Shown one piece after another: positions 1 to 8,843 of a stretch of DNA of 64,000 nt. A program made the position numbers and the translations under genes. Location of the stretch: the NCBI RefSeq assembly GCF_009720385.1, contig NZ_WARX01000001.1, positions 124,001 to 188,000 on the forward strand, given 5' to 3'. Numbering within the stretch: position 1 is the stretch's first letter; every line of letters begins with the position of its first letter. Below the pieces are notes generated by a model. The model was not told where the DNA came from and made no database searches. It saw only the letters and a program-made list of their open reading frames with translations. Source of the stretch: Catellatospora vulcania. Its GTDB lineage: Bacteria; Actinomycetota; Actinomycetes; Mycobacteriales; Micromonosporaceae.

Positions 1-455
1 TCCGCGTCCACGCTCAGCAGCGCGAACGCCGAACGTTCCGCGCGCCGGGCGGTGGTGCGCGCGACGTGCAGCAGGGCCGCCCCCGGCGAACCCCCCGGCA
101 GGATAAAAGAATCCAGCTTGGCCAGTCGCGCGTTGAACTCGTCGCACCAGCCCTCCAGGCGGGTGACGTAGTCCTGCGTGACGCGCAGCGGCGGGTACTT
201 CGGATCGGGGGTGATCGGGTTGCACAGGTCGGCGCCCACGTCGAACAGATCGTTCTGGATGAGGGTCAGCACATTGCGCACATCATCAGCTAGGTTGCCC
301 AGAGCGAGCGCCACACCCAGTGCGGCGTTGCACTCGTCCACATCGGCGTACGCGGTGATGCGCGGATCGGTCTTGTCCACACGCTCGCCGTTGCCGAGCG
401 CAGTGGTGCCGGCGTCGCCGGTCCTGGTGTAGATGCGGGTGAGGTGAACAGCCAT
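1..455 (-). CDS. Cob(I)alamin adenosyltransferase, PduO type (3' end outside window)
   Basis: Reading the minus strand from the ATG at 455, an open frame runs off the left edge (151 residues visible of about 190 usual). It begins [18 protein letters not shown], the N-terminal ATP-binding signature of PduO-type ATP:cob(I)alamin adenosyltransferases, and continues with the helical core ([41 protein letters not shown]). This family transfers the 5'-deoxyadenosyl group of ATP to cob(I)alamin in the cytoplasm, making coenzyme B12. That fits the B12 mutases encoded in this window (MeaA, IcmA) and the mutase chaperone MeaB. It is divergent from murA, leaving about 85 bp between starts if murA begins at 541. 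The family call is secure; the C-terminus is unseen. Confidence 0.93.
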   Translation of the reverse strand, partial: MAVHLTRIYTRTGDAGTTALGNGERVDKTDPRITAYADVDECNAALGVALALGNLADDVRNVLTLIQNDLFDVGADLCNPITPDPKYPPLRVTQDYVTRLEGWCDEFNARLAKLDSFILPGGSPGAALLHVARTTARRAERSAFALLSVDA

Positions 456-540
456 GACAGCGAGCCTAATGGTGGCCGACGGTGGTGACTCCGTCGGCGC
501 GTTGCTGGCGGACGCCCGGATGGGGGGTCCGGCTTCTACG

Positions 541-1830
541 ATGGCCGACGTGGATGTGATCCGGGTCAAGGGCGGCGTACGGCTGGCCGGCGAGGTCGGC
601 GTGGTCGGCGCGAAGAACAGCGCGCTCAAGCTGATGGCGGCGGCGTTGCTGGCCGAAGGCGAGAGCGTCATCACGAACGTGCCGCGCATCACCGACATCG
701 CGCTGATGGGGGAGGTGCTACGGCGGCTGGGCGCGGACGTCTTCTTCGAAGACGACCGGGTGCGCATCGACGTGCCCGCGAAACTGCACCCCGAGGCCGA
801 CTACGAGCTGGTGCGCCGGCTGCGGGCGTCGATCTGCGTGCTCGGGCCGCTGCTCGCGCGCTGCGGCAAGGTGCGGGTGGCGCATCCGGGCGGCGACGCG
901 ATCGGCTCGCGCGGGCTGGACATGCACGTGTCCGGTCTGGCGAAGATGGGCGCGGACATCAGCGGCGAGCACGGCTTCGTCGTCGCCGAGGCCCCGTCGG
1001 GCCTGCACGGCGCGAAGATCAGCCTGGACTTCCCCAGCGTCGGCGCGACCGAGAACCTGCTGATGGCTGCGGTGCTGGCCCGTGGCACCACGGTGATCGA
1101 CAACGTGGCGCGCGAGCCGGAGATCGTCGACATCTGCCAGATGCTGACCGCGATGGGCGCGCGTATCGAGGGGGCCGGCACCTCCGAGCTGACCGTGCAC
1201 GGCGTGAGCCAGCTCCAGCCCGTCGAGCACGCCACCATCGGCGACCGCATCGTGGCCGGCACCTGGGCCTTCGGCGCCGCGATGACCCGCGGTGACGTGA
1301 CCGTGCGCGGCATCGACCCGCGCTGCCTGGAGATCGCGCTGGACAAGATCCAGCAGGCGGGCGGCGACGTCGACTACGGCCCCGACTGGTTCCGGGTGCG
1401 CCAGGCCGACCGGGCCACCGCGGTGGACGTGCGCACGCTGCCCTTCCCGGGTTTCGCCACCGACCTGCTGCCGATGGCCATCGGCATGGCCGCGGTGGCC
1501 GACGGCGTCTCGCTGATCACGGAGAACATCTTCGACGGGCGGTTCATGTTCGCCGAGGAGCTCAAGCGGCTCGGCGCCGACATCCGCATCGAGGGCCACC
1601 ACGCGATGGTCCGCGGCCGGGACAGGCTGTCCAGCGCGGAGGTCACCGCCAGCGACATCCGCGCCGGAGCCGGCCTGGTCATCGCGGGCCTGTGCGGCGA
1701 CGGCGTCACCACCGTCCGCGCCGTCCACCACATCGACCGCGGCTACCCCGACTTCGCCCGCGACCTGCGCGCCCTCGGCGTCCAAGTCGAACGCGCCGAA
1801 ACCCCCGCCGACCCCGAATACGGCTTCTGA
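541..1830 (+). CDS. murA: UDP-N-acetylglucosamine 1-carboxyvinyltransferase MurA (Asp-type)
   Basis: MurA transfers enolpyruvate from PEP to UDP-GlcNAc, the first committed step of peptidoglycan synthesis, in the cytoplasm. The 429-residue product carries GAKNSALK at about 23-30 (substrate Lys/Asn) and the catalytic loop [13 protein letters not shown]. The loop residue that is Cys115 in E. coli MurA is Asp here (Asp119 from this start). Asp at this site is known from mycobacterial MurA and goes with fosfomycin resistance. An in-frame ATG at 454 would add 29 residues but would overlap the start codon of the divergent adenosyltransferase and leave no promoter. The ATG at 541 has a G-rich Shine-Dalgarno about 12 nt upstream and gives [12 protein letters not shown], a typical MurA N-terminus. 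The 3' end is followed by a 64-bp palindrome. Confidence 0.96.
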   Translation: MADVDVIRVKGGVRLAGEVGVVGAKNSALKLMAAALLAEGESVITNVPRITDIALMGEVLRRLGADVFFEDDRVRIDVPAKLHPEADYELVRRLRASICVLGPLLARCGKVRVAHPGGDAIGSRGLDMHVSGLAKMGADISGEHGFVVAEAPSGLHGAKISLDFPSVGATENLLMAAVLARGTTVIDNVAREPEIVDICQMLTAMGARIEGAGTSELTVHGVSQLQPVEHATIGDRIVAGTWAFGAAMTRGDVTVRGIDPRCLEIALDKIQQAGGDVDYGPDWFRVRQADRATAVDVRTLPFPGFATDLLPMAIGMAAVADGVSLITENIFDGRFMFAEELKRLGADIRIEGHHAMVRGRDRLSSAEVTASDIRAGAGLVIAGLCGDGVTTVRAVHHIDRGYPDFARDLRALGVQVERAETPADPEYGF

Positions 1831-1881
1831 CCCACCCGCCACCCCGCCACCCCCCGCCGGGCCGTCGCGCCGCGTCGCGTC

Positions 1882-1945
1882 GCGCAACTCTGAAGGACTT
1901 GCGGCCTCAGGACGTCCTGAGGCCGCAAGTCCTTCAGAGTTGCGC
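1882..1945. repeat. Perfect 64-bp intergenic palindrome (family A, copy 1)
   Basis: Two 32-nt arms meet with no loop at 1913/1914. The outer part (CAACTCTGAAGGACTTGCGG) matches copies at 30908-30966 and 36980-37038 except at sites changed in both arms at once. It lies 51 bp past murA and between convergent genes, so it probably works as a bidirectional terminator. An RNA hairpin would need a few unpaired bases at the tip. Confidence 0.85.
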
Positions 1946-2030
1946 AGCGCCGGGCGGGCCGACGACGGCCGGGCCGTGGTCGGCCGTGGTGGTGGGACCG
2001 GGTGCCGGCGGCGTTGACGGCAACCGGGGT

Positions 2031-2351
2031 TCAGCGGGTTTCGCCGACGACGCGGCGGGCGCGGCTGACCTCGTCGGCGAAGACCAGCACCCGGATGCGC
2101 CCGTCGGGTGCGGTGGCGAGCGTGGCGCGGATGCCGACGCTGTGCAGATGCTCACGGATGAGCGCCGCGTCGGCGAGGGTACGGACCACGGCGGCGCTGG
2201 CGAGCAGGCCGTAGTCGTCGAGGGCAGGGCTCGGCGCGACCGGGACGGCTGGCTCGGCGTCGCGCTGCAGGCCGCGGTGCATGACCACGGCGAGGACCGC
2301 GATCGTCAGGATCGCGACCATCGGGCCGGCGAGATAGGCACTAGCAGGCAT
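2031..2351 (-). CDS. Small membrane-anchored protein with DUF2007-like tail
   Basis: This 106-residue protein has one N-terminal membrane helix (about residues 3-24, ending in HRGLQR). A linker rich in Pro and Ala follows, then a compact domain of about 55 residues (VVRTLADAALIREHL, GRIRVLVFADEVSRARRV). That domain has the spacing of the short ferredoxin-like DUF2007 'putative signal transducing' fold; this is a resemblance only. The ATG at 2351 is preceded by CAAACT exactly 6 nt upstream, which suits a leaderless transcript. The gene is convergent with murA and divergent from the HBD gene. Function unknown. Confidence 0.72.
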   Translation of the reverse strand: MPASAYLAGPMVAILTIAVLAVVMHRGLQRDAEPAVPVAPSPALDDYGLLASAAVVRTLADAALIREHLHSVGIRATLATAPDGRIRVLVFADEVSRARRVVGETR

Positions 2352-2400
2352 GATCCCAGTTTGCACCCCGGTGACGGGGTCGCGAGGCCGTTCGCAGCGT

Positions 2401-2418
2401 CCTGAGCGATCGTTTAGG
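2401..2418. promoter_or_regulatory. Acyl-CoA regulon operator candidate, copy 1
   Basis: The 18-mer CCTGAGCGATCGTTTAGG is an imperfect palindrome about 70 bp upstream of the HBD start. Close relatives occur before the fused dehydrogenase, ccr, thiolase/epimerase and icmA genes. The dyad length fits a TetR-family dimer site; the regulator is not in view. Confidence 0.55.
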
Positions 2419-2487
2419 CTCGACTGCGGTCGGCAGCGCGTCCACCGGCGCCGACGACACGGATGACGTTCAGTGGGAGGCAGGGCA

Positions 2488-3336
2488 ATGGCAGGGAAGC
2501 TCGCGGTCATCGGGGCGGGACTCATGGGCGCCGGCATCGCCCAGGTGGCGGCGCAGGCCGGTTGGCAGGTCACGCTGCGCGACCTCGACGACGCCGCCAC
2601 CGGGCGGGGCCTGGAGGGCATCCGCACCTCGCTGGGCCGGTTCGCCGCCAAGGGCACCATCACCGAACAGGACGCCCAGGACGCGCTGGGACGCATCACC
2701 ACCACCACGGACCTCGAAGCCGCGGCCGAGGCCGACATCGTGATCGAGGCGGTCTTCGAGAAGCTGGAGATCAAGCAGGAGGTGTTCCGGGCGCTGGACC
2801 GCATCTGCAAGCCGGACGCGGTGCTCGGCACCAACACCTCCGCCATCCCGATCACCCAGATCGCCGCCGCCACGTCCCGGCCCGAGATGGTCGTCGGCAC
2901 CCACTTCTTCTCGCCGGTGCCGATGATGAAGCTGTGCGAGCTGGTCCGCGGCCACCGCACCAGCGACGAGACGCTGGCCGCCGCGCGGGCGTTCGCCGAG
3001 GGCATCGGCAAGACCTGCATCGTGGTGAACCGCGACATCGCGGGCTTCGTCACCACCCGGTTGATCGCGGCGCTGGTCGTGGAGGCGGTCAAGCTGGTCG
3101 AGTCGGGCGTGTGCACGCCAGAGGATCTGGACACGGCCTGCAAGCTGGGGTTCGGTCACGCGATGGGGCCGCTGGCGACGACCGACCTGACCGGGGTGGA
3201 CATCCTGGCGCACGCCGCGCGCAACATCTACACCGACACGGCCGACCCGAAGTTCTTCCCGCCGGAGCTGCTCCAGCGCATGGTCACGGCCGGTGAGCTG
3301 GGGCGTAAGAGCGGCAAGGGCTTCTACACGTACTGA
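2488..3336 (+). CDS. 3-hydroxybutyryl-CoA dehydrogenase
   Basis: This enzyme interconverts acetoacetyl-CoA and 3-hydroxybutyryl-CoA with NAD(P)H. The 282-residue length is right for the short HBD/PaaH family. The Rossmann motif GAGLMGAG lies at residues 9-16, the catalytic His at 139 in the THFFSP motif, and the C-terminus ends KSGKGFYTY as usual. The start is fixed by GGGAGG 7 nt upstream. A shared palindromic operator candidate lies upstream at 2401-2418. Downstream MeaA, Ccr and thiolase use the same C4 intermediates. Cofactor preference (NADH or NADPH) cannot be read from the motif alone. Confidence 0.93.
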   Translation: MAGKLAVIGAGLMGAGIAQVAAQAGWQVTLRDLDDAATGRGLEGIRTSLGRFAAKGTITEQDAQDALGRITTTTDLEAAAEADIVIEAVFEKLEIKQEVFRALDRICKPDAVLGTNTSAIPITQIAAATSRPEMVVGTHFFSPVPMMKLCELVRGHRTSDETLAAARAFAEGIGKTCIVVNRDIAGFVTTRLIAALVVEAVKLVESGVCTPEDLDTACKLGFGHAMGPLATTDLTGVDILAHAARNIYTDTADPKFFPPELLQRMVTAGELGRKSGKGFYTY

Positions 3337-3369
3337 TCGGCGGTCGCACATCGCCCGACCCGCCTTCAA

Positions 3370-3432
3370 TAGACGTTGGCCTATCACATCGAGTTCGATC
3401 TGCAAATAATCGATGTGATAGGCCAACGTCTA
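3370..3432. repeat. Intergenic inverted repeat (family D, copy 1)
   Basis: Perfect 22-nt arms at 3370-3391 and 3411-3432 enclose a 19-nt AT-rich loop. The outer 16 nt (TAGACGTTGGCCTATC) recur at 24601-24665 while the inner stem differs. It sits between convergent stops at 3336 and 3444. An A-run, not a T-run, follows the right arm. Confidence 0.8.
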
Positions 3433-3443
3433 GGAAAAAGCGT

Positions 3444-4235
3444 TCACGCGGGGGACAGGGCGCGGCCGAGGAAGTCGAAGGCGGCCGGGGTGATCGAGTT
3501 CCAGTAGGTGCGGGTGTGTGCGCCGTCGGCGTACGCCGTGGTGGCGCCGGGGATCGTGGGGGCCAGGGCCCGCACGTCCTCGTAGAAGCCGTCCTGCTTG
3601 CCGCACCACAGCGCGACGGGGGTGCCCGCCAGCGCCGCCGCGTCCGCGAAGACCCGGTCGCCACGCGCGACCGCGGGGGAGAAGGCCGCGACCGCGCGGT
3701 ACGCGCCGGGGCGCGACTCGGCCAGGCGCAGCACCCCGTAGCCGCCCATGGACCAGCCCCACAGGGCCAGCCGGGTGGTGTCGAAGCCGCGCTCGGCGCA
3801 CCAGGCCGGGATCTCCTCGTACGCCATCCGCTGCGGGTCGTCGGAGCCGGACGGCTCCCAGCGCAACCGCCCGCCGGTCGCCCCGGCCAGCACGAACGGC
3901 GGCACGCCGCGGCGGACGGCGTCACTGAGGAAGCGGCCGAAGCCGAAGCCGGGGTAGCTCGCCGCGGTCGCCGACGCGCCGTGCAGGACCAGGCAGACGG
4001 GCAGGCCGCGGCCGTCGCCGTGACCCGCGGGCACCGCGGTGTAGAAGTCGACGGTCGCGCCGCGGGCGCTCGACTGCCGCTGCTCCAGCCGCTCGTCGCC
4101 GAGCGGCACGTCGGGGATCAGTGCGGCCGCGGTCGTCGCGTCGTCGGGGCCGCGCCGCCAGAGCAGGGCGCCGCCGAGCACCGCCGCGCCGAGGGTCACC
4201 CCCGCCGCGGCCTGCAGCACCCGGCGGCGTTCCAT
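3444..4235 (-). CDS. Tat-exported alpha/beta-hydrolase (esterase)
   Basis: The 263-residue product starts MERRRVLQAAAG, a twin-arginine-like signal with a hydrophobic stretch to about residue 27, so export or membrane anchoring is likely. The alpha/beta-hydrolase triad is visible: GWSMGG (Ser), CGKQDGFYED (Asp) and DGAHTRTYW (His). The oxyanion strand reads VCLVLHGAS. The shape is that of esterase-D or feruloyl-esterase-like enzymes. Its ATG overlaps the stop of the upstream ABC permease by one base (TGATG), so it is translationally coupled to the exporter. Substrate unknown. Confidence 0.85.
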   Translation of the reverse strand: MERRRVLQAAAGVTLGAAVLGGALLWRRGPDDATTAAALIPDVPLGDERLEQRQSSARGATVDFYTAVPAGHGDGRGLPVCLVLHGASATAASYPGFGFGRFLSDAVRRGVPPFVLAGATGGRLRWEPSGSDDPQRMAYEEIPAWCAERGFDTTRLALWGWSMGGYGVLRLAESRPGAYRAVAAFSPAVARGDRVFADAAALAGTPVALWCGKQDGFYEDVRALAPTIPGATTAYADGAHTRTYWNSITPAAFDFLGRALSPA

Positions 4236-5092
4236 CAGCCTTCCCGCTTGGTGGTCCAGCGGAACCCGACCAGGCACAGGATCAGGCCGCCGACGCACCA
4301 GGCGGCCAGCACCAGGGCGACCCGGCCCAGCTCGTACGAGCCGGCCACCTCCTGGCTGGCGAAGGACTCGGGCAGGAAGACGCTGCGCAGTCCCTGGCAC
4401 ATCCACTTCAGCGGGAACAGGGCGGCGAACTGCTGCATCCAGTGCGGCAGGTCGCTGTACTCGAAGAACACGCCCGAGGTGAACTGCAGGATCAGCGCGA
4501 TCGGGGTGACCACCGCCGGCCCGGACCGGCCGGTCTTCGCCACGCCGGAGAAGGCGATGCCGCACAGCGTGCAGGCGATCAGGCCGAGCACGCTGACCCA
4601 GCCGAAGGTGAACCACTTCTGGCCGGTGTCGGGCAGGCGGAGGTCGTAGAGGGCCACCGCCACGCCCAGCAGCAGGACGATGGCGATGAAGGCGAGCGCC
4701 GCCACGCAGAGGATCTTGCCGGCGAAGAAGACCCATTTCGGCATGGGCGTGCCGCGGTAGCGCTTGAGCACGCCCCGGTCCCGCTCGATGGGGATGGTGA
4801 TGGCCAGGTTCTGGAAGCCGGTGGCCATGATGCCCGAGGCGATCATGCCGGTGACGAAGTACTGCGACAGGGTCACCGCGGGGATCTCGCCGGGCGGGGT
4901 GATGATCACGCTGCCGAAGATGGACCCGAAGATCAGCATCAGCATGACGGGGAAGAGCAGCGTGAAGACCAGGGACTCCCGGGTACGCACGAACTGCTTG
5001 AACTCGATCCCGCCCTGCGCCAGGGCCAGGCTGAGCCCGCCCGCCTCCCGCACGGCAGGCTGCGCCGTTTCCTGCTTTGTCAACGTGCTCAT
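4235..5092 (-). CDS. ABC-2 type transporter permease
   Basis: This 285-residue integral membrane protein has six predicted helices, with the first (SLVFTLLFPVMLMLIFGSIFG) after a cytoplasmic N-terminus. The layout is that of DrrB/NodJ-type ABC-2 permeases: a large loop, then ERDRGVLKRYRGTPMP, a conserved cytoplasmic coupling segment. It should pair with the ATPase encoded just upstream; their genes overlap by ATGA at 5089-5092. Antibiotic or lipid export is usual for the family. The coupled esterase is an unusual companion. Confidence 0.9.
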   Translation of the reverse strand: MSTLTKQETAQPAVREAGGLSLALAQGGIEFKQFVRTRESLVFTLLFPVMLMLIFGSIFGSVIITPPGEIPAVTLSQYFVTGMIASGIMATGFQNLAITIPIERDRGVLKRYRGTPMPKWVFFAGKILCVAALAFIAIVLLLGVAVALYDLRLPDTGQKWFTFGWVSVLGLIACTLCGIAFSGVAKTGRSGPAVVTPIALILQFTSGVFFEYSDLPHWMQQFAALFPLKWMCQGLRSVFLPESFASQEVAGSYELGRVALVLAAWCVGGLILCLVGFRWTTKREG

Positions 5093-5964
5093 GCCGGCTC
5101 CTGCCCGTTCTCGCCGATCATCTTCAGGTAGACGTCCTCCAGCGTGGGCCGGGTGACGGTCAGCTCCGGCACCTCGCCGCCGAACGAGGCGGCCAGCCGC
5201 TGCACCACCTCGGTGGGCCGGTCGGTGTCCTCGCTGCGCGGGCCGCCCTCTTCGCGCCAGCTCACCGTGGCCGTGGCCAGGTGCCGCCCGCCCAGCTCGG
5301 CGGGGGTCGACACGGCGATCATGGTGCCGCGCGCGATCACGCCGACCCGGTCCGCGAGCGCCTCGGCCTCGTCCAGGTAGTGCGTGGTGAGCAGGATGGT
5401 GGTGCCGGTGTGCGAGAGCTGGCGGATCAGGTCCCAGAACTCGCGGCGGGCCGCCGGGTCGAAGCCCGTCGTCGGCTCGTCGAGGAACAGCACCTCGGGC
5501 TGGTTCACGATGCCCAGCGCCACGTCGAGCCGGCGCTTCTGGCCGCCGGAGAGGGTGTGCGTGCGCGAGTTCGCCTTCTCGGTCAGCCCGACCCGCTCGA
5601 TGACCTCGTCGGGGTCGGCCGGGTTCGGGTAGAAGCGGGCGAAGTGGCGTACCACCTCATGCACTTTGAGCTCGTCGAACTCGCCGGTGCCCTGCAGCAC
5701 GATGCCGACCCGGCGACGCCAGTCGCGGTCGGCCCTGGCCGGGTCGATGCCGAGCACCGACACCTGGCCGGAGTCCCGGGTGCGGAAGCCCTCAAGGATC
5801 TCCACGGTGGTGGTCTTGCCGGCCCCGTTGGGCCCCAGCAGCGCGAACACCTCGCCGCGCGGCACGGCCAGGTCGACCCCCGCGACCGCGACGTTGTCCG
5901 CATAGGACTTGCGCAGCCCGGAAACGCTGATCGCCAGCTCTTCGTGAGTCACACCCGGCACCAT
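5089..5964 (-). CDS. ABC transporter ATP-binding protein (DrrA/CcmA type)
   Basis: The 291-residue ATPase contains Walker A GPNGAGKTT, Q-loop VLQGTGEFDEL, signature LSGGQKRR, Walker B LFLDEPTTGFD and the H-loop TTHYLDEAE. A C-terminal extension of about 70 residues is typical of drug-export ATPases. It drives the permease encoded immediately downstream (4-nt overlap). The gene is divergent from meaA with 115 bp between starts. ATG at 5964 is used; a GTG at 5952 is possible. Confidence 0.92.
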   Translation of the reverse strand: MVPGVTHEELAISVSGLRKSYADNVAVAGVDLAVPRGEVFALLGPNGAGKTTTVEILEGFRTRDSGQVSVLGIDPARADRDWRRRVGIVLQGTGEFDELKVHEVVRHFARFYPNPADPDEVIERVGLTEKANSRTHTLSGGQKRRLDVALGIVNQPEVLFLDEPTTGFDPAARREFWDLIRQLSHTGTTILLTTHYLDEAEALADRVGVIARGTMIAVSTPAELGGRHLATATVSWREEGGPRSEDTDRPTEVVQRLAASFGGEVPELTVTRPTLEDVYLKMIGENGQEPA

Positions 5965-6055
5965 ACGTCAGGGCCGCATCGAGGCCCGCCGGTGCTCGGC
6001 CGGGCGCGAGCGACGCCACGCGGCCTCAGTGAGAATGTTCACCGGCACAAGTTAC

Positions 6056-6073
6056 TGAACGTTCACTTAGCAT
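6056..6073 (+). promoter_or_regulatory. meaA promoter: AACGTT dyad and leaderless -10
   Basis: The palindrome TGAACGTTCA (6056-6065) abuts a TAGCAT -10 hexamer (6068-6073), which ends 6 nt before the meaA ATG. No Shine-Dalgarno is seen. A leaderless mRNA and a repressor site over the core promoter are inferred. The dyad is 4 bp shorter than the operator at the other acyl-CoA genes. Confidence 0.55.
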
Positions 6074-6079
6074 CGGCGT

Positions 6080-8071
6080 ATGGAGCCTCGTCTAGCCGAT
6101 CGTGACCGTCCCTGGGTCATGCGCACCTACGCCGGCCACTCGAACGCGGCGGCCACCAACGCGCTCTTCCGGCGGAACCTGGCCAAGGGCCAGACCGGGC
6201 TGTCGGTCGCCTTCGACCTGCCCACGCAGACCGGCTACGACCCCGACCACGAGCTGGCCGCCGGCGAGGTGGGCCGGGTCGGCGTGCCGGTGGCGCACCT
6301 CGGCGACGCGCGGGCACTGTTCGACGGCATCGACCTGGCCGCCGCGAACACCAGCATGACCATCAACGCCACCGCGATGTGGCTGCTCGCGCTGTACGTC
6401 ACCGTCGCGCAGGAGCAGGGCGCCGACCCCGCCGCGCTGGCCGGGACGACGCAGAACGACATCATCAAGGAGTACCTGTCGCGCGGGACGTACATCTTCC
6501 CGCCCGGCCCCTCGCTACGCCTGACCACCGACGTCGTCGCGTGGACCGTGGCCAACGCGCCCGCCTGGAACCCGGTCAACATCTGCTCGTACCACCTCCA
6601 GGAGGCGGGCGCGACGCCCGTGCAGGAGGTCGGCTTCGCGCTGGCCACCGCGGTCGCGGTGCTGGACCGGGTGCGCGACGGCGGTCAGGTCGCGCCCGAG
6701 CGCATGGGCGACGTCGTGCAGCGCATCTCGTTCTTCGTCAACTCCGGCGTGCGCTTCGTCGAGGAGATGGCGAAGATGCGCGCGTTCAACCGGCTCTGGG
6801 ACGAGATCACCCGCGACCGGTACGGCGTCACCGATCCCAAGCAGCGCCGCCTGCGCTACGGCGTACAGGTCAACTCGCTGGGGCTGACCGAGCCGCAGCC
6901 GGAGAACAACGTCGCCCGGATCGTGCTGGAGATGCTCGGCGTCACCATGTCCCGCGACGCGCGCGCCCGCGCCGTGCAGCTGCCCGCCTGGAACGAGGCC
7001 CTCGGGCTGCCCCGGCCCTGGGACCAGCAGTGGTCGCTGCGCCTGCAGCAGGTGCTGGCGTACGAGTCGGACCTGCTGGAGTACCCCGACCTGTTCGCCG
7101 GATCGCACGTCGTGGAAGGGCTGGTCGACGAGATCGCGGACGGGGCCCGCAAGCAGCTCGCCGAGGTGCTGGAACTCGGCGGGGCTGTCGTCGCCGTGGA
7201 GAGCGGGCACCTCAAGAGTGCCCTGGTCGCGTCCCTGGCCCGGCGGCGCGGGCGGGTCGAGTCGGGCGAGGACGTCGTCGTCGGCGTCAACCGGTTCGTC
7301 GAGACCGAGCCGTCGCCGCTGACCGCCGCGGGCGCGCAGGCCATCGAGCAGGTCGACCCGGCCGCGGAGAAGGCGGCGATCGACGCGGTGCAGCGCTGGC
7401 GCGCCGAGCGCGACGGCCAGGCCGCCGCCGAGGCGCTGGACCGGCTGCGGGCCGAGGCCGCCGGGTCGCGCAACCTGATGCCGGCCACGCTGGAGTGCGT
7501 ACGGGCCGGGGTCACCACCGGCGAGTGGGCCGGGGTGCTGCGCGAGGTGTTCGGCGAGTACCGCGCCCCCACCGGCCTGAGCAGCGGTGTGTCGGGCAGC
7601 GGGGACGGAACGCTGGCCAGGGTCCGCGAGCGGGTGCACGCCACGGCCCGCGAGCTGGGTCGTCCGGCGCTGCGGCTGCTGGTCGGCAAGCCGGGGCTGG
7701 ACGGGCACTCCAACGGCGCGGAGCAGATCGCCGTACGCGCCCGCGACGCCGGGTTCGAGGTTGTCTACCAGGGCATCCGGCTGACCCCGGCGCAGATCGT
7801 GGCGGCGGCGGTGCAGGAGGACGTGGACCTGGTCGGCCTGTCGGTGCTGTCCGGCTCACACCTCAACGCGGTGCCCGCCGTACTGAACGGCCTGCGCGCG
7901 GCCGGCCTGGCCGACCTGCCCGTCGTCGTCGGCGGCATCATCCCCGAAGACGACGCCGAGGTCCTGCGCGAGGCTGGCGTCGCCCGCGTCTTCACCCCGA
8001 AGGACTTCGCCCTCACCGACATCATGTCCGAACTCGTGACGGTCGTCCGCGAACGCCACAACCTGCCCTGA
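6080..8071 (+). CDS. meaA: Ethylmalonyl-CoA mutase / MeaA
   Basis: This 663-residue coenzyme-B12 mutase converts ethylmalonyl-CoA to methylsuccinyl-CoA in the ethylmalonyl-CoA pathway. The TIM-barrel half (about 1-500) and the B12-binding half (about 530-660, DGHSNG base-off motif, then GLSVLSGSH) are fused. It keeps the dicarboxylate-binding Arg (Arg135 in YLSRGTYIF) and Tyr17 (RTYAGHS). The AGH in place of the AGF of methylmalonyl-CoA mutase matches MeaA/Ecm. The window also encodes Ccr, which makes ethylmalonyl-CoA, and an epimerase, which supports the assignment. Transcription is probably leaderless (TAGCAT 6 nt before ATG). Confidence 0.9.
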   Translation: MEPRLADRDRPWVMRTYAGHSNAAATNALFRRNLAKGQTGLSVAFDLPTQTGYDPDHELAAGEVGRVGVPVAHLGDARALFDGIDLAAANTSMTINATAMWLLALYVTVAQEQGADPAALAGTTQNDIIKEYLSRGTYIFPPGPSLRLTTDVVAWTVANAPAWNPVNICSYHLQEAGATPVQEVGFALATAVAVLDRVRDGGQVAPERMGDVVQRISFFVNSGVRFVEEMAKMRAFNRLWDEITRDRYGVTDPKQRRLRYGVQVNSLGLTEPQPENNVARIVLEMLGVTMSRDARARAVQLPAWNEALGLPRPWDQQWSLRLQQVLAYESDLLEYPDLFAGSHVVEGLVDEIADGARKQLAEVLELGGAVVAVESGHLKSALVASLARRRGRVESGEDVVVGVNRFVETEPSPLTAAGAQAIEQVDPAAEKAAIDAVQRWRAERDGQAAAEALDRLRAEAAGSRNLMPATLECVRAGVTTGEWAGVLREVFGEYRAPTGLSSGVSGSGDGTLARVRERVHATARELGRPALRLLVGKPGLDGHSNGAEQIAVRARDAGFEVVYQGIRLTPAQIVAAAVQEDVDLVGLSVLSGSHLNAVPAVLNGLRAAGLADLPVVVGGIIPEDDAEVLREAGVARVFTPKDFALTDIMSELVTVVRERHNLP

Positions 8072-8092
8072 CCAAGCGGCCCGCCAACCCGG

Positions 8093-8153
8093 GTTGATCA
8101 TGAATTTGTGGACGTGACACGCCGTCGAGCCGTGCCATAAGTTCATGATCAAC
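8093..8153. repeat. Intergenic inverted repeat (family C, copy 1)
   Basis: Arms of 19 nt (8093-8111 and 8135-8153) begin GTTGATCATGAA and pair with two G-U-type mismatches around a 23-nt loop. A related copy lies at 46018-46075. It starts 22 bp after meaA and separates two convergent genes, so terminator use is likely. Confidence 0.75.
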
Positions 8154-8186
8154 GAGGTGTGGCGCGGGGCCGGGCCGGGTGGGGGG

Positions 8187-8843
8187 TCAGGCTAGGACGA
8201 TGGTGGCGGTTGCCAGCATGCCTGCGAGGACCACCAGGCCGATGGCGCCGGGGTCGAGGCGGGCGCCGAACCAGCGGTCGGCGAGGTCGCGGGCGGGGAG
8301 CAGGCCGGACAGCGGGGCGGCGAGCAGGACCAGCCAGCCGGCCAGCAGGCCGGCGGGGCCGTGGGACTGCAGGAGTGCCGAGACCAGGGTGACTACGGCC
8401 GAGCAGGCCGCGCCGAGGGCGAACAGCAGAGGCAGGATCAGCGGGGGGAGCTTCTCGCCGCCGCGCCGGGCCCGGTCGATCCGGGCGGCGGCGCTCTCCA
8501 TCAGCGCGATCGGGTCGGTGACCGTGGCGGCGGGCTGCTCGGGCATCGGCAGCGGCGGCGGCACGGGGCCCAGGCGGCGGCCGCGGCGGCCGCGTACCTC
8601 CTTCAGCTCGTCCCACAGGGCGCCCGACGCGAGGTCGGTCTGCGCGACGAGGCGCTGCGCGTGGGCCATCCGGGCGGTCGCCGCGACCACGGCGTCGTCG
8701 GCCGCGGCGAGGTCGTGCTCGATGGTGGCGATGCCGTCCGCATGGGACTGCACGGCCGCGGTCAGCGCCGTCTCGTGCCGCCGGGACGCGGCGACCAGGT
8801 CGGCGATCAGCGCGCGGTAGCGGACCGTCGGCGGGGAGGTCAC
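8187..8843 (-). CDS. Coiled-coil membrane protein, last gene of FtsK-like operon
   Basis: I do not recognise this 218-residue protein. The first ~95 residues are helical and charged (RYRALIADLVAASRR, DDAVVAATARMAHAQRL). They are followed by a Pro-rich linker and three hydrophobic segments at about 145-170, 175-195 and 200-218. That makes a membrane protein with a long cytoplasmic coiled coil. GTG at 8843 overlaps the stop of the ATPase gene by 4 nt (GTGA), so it belongs to the same operon and is translationally coupled. It may be the membrane anchor or channel partner of the ATPase; this is inference. Confidence 0.8.
   Translation of the reverse strand: MTSPPTVRYRALIADLVAASRRHETALTAAVQSHADGIATIEHDLAAADDAVVAATARMAHAQRLVAQTDLASGALWDELKEVRGRRGRRLGPVPPPLPMPEQPAATVTDPIALMESAAARIDRARRGGEKLPPLILPLLFALGAACSAVVTLVSALLQSHGPAGLLAGWLVLLAAPLSGLLPARDLADRWFGARLDPGAIGLVVLAGMLATATIVLA

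Noticed and set aside
454-540. ATG 454 as the murA start
   Set aside because: It overlaps the start codon of the divergent adenosyltransferase and would leave no promoter. The extra 29 residues do not look like MurA.
2031-3143. A 370-codon minus-strand frame ending in the small membrane protein
   Set aside because: The first 260 codons are antisense to the HBD gene. Only the part from ATG 2351 has membrane-protein character and a promoter-like hexamer.
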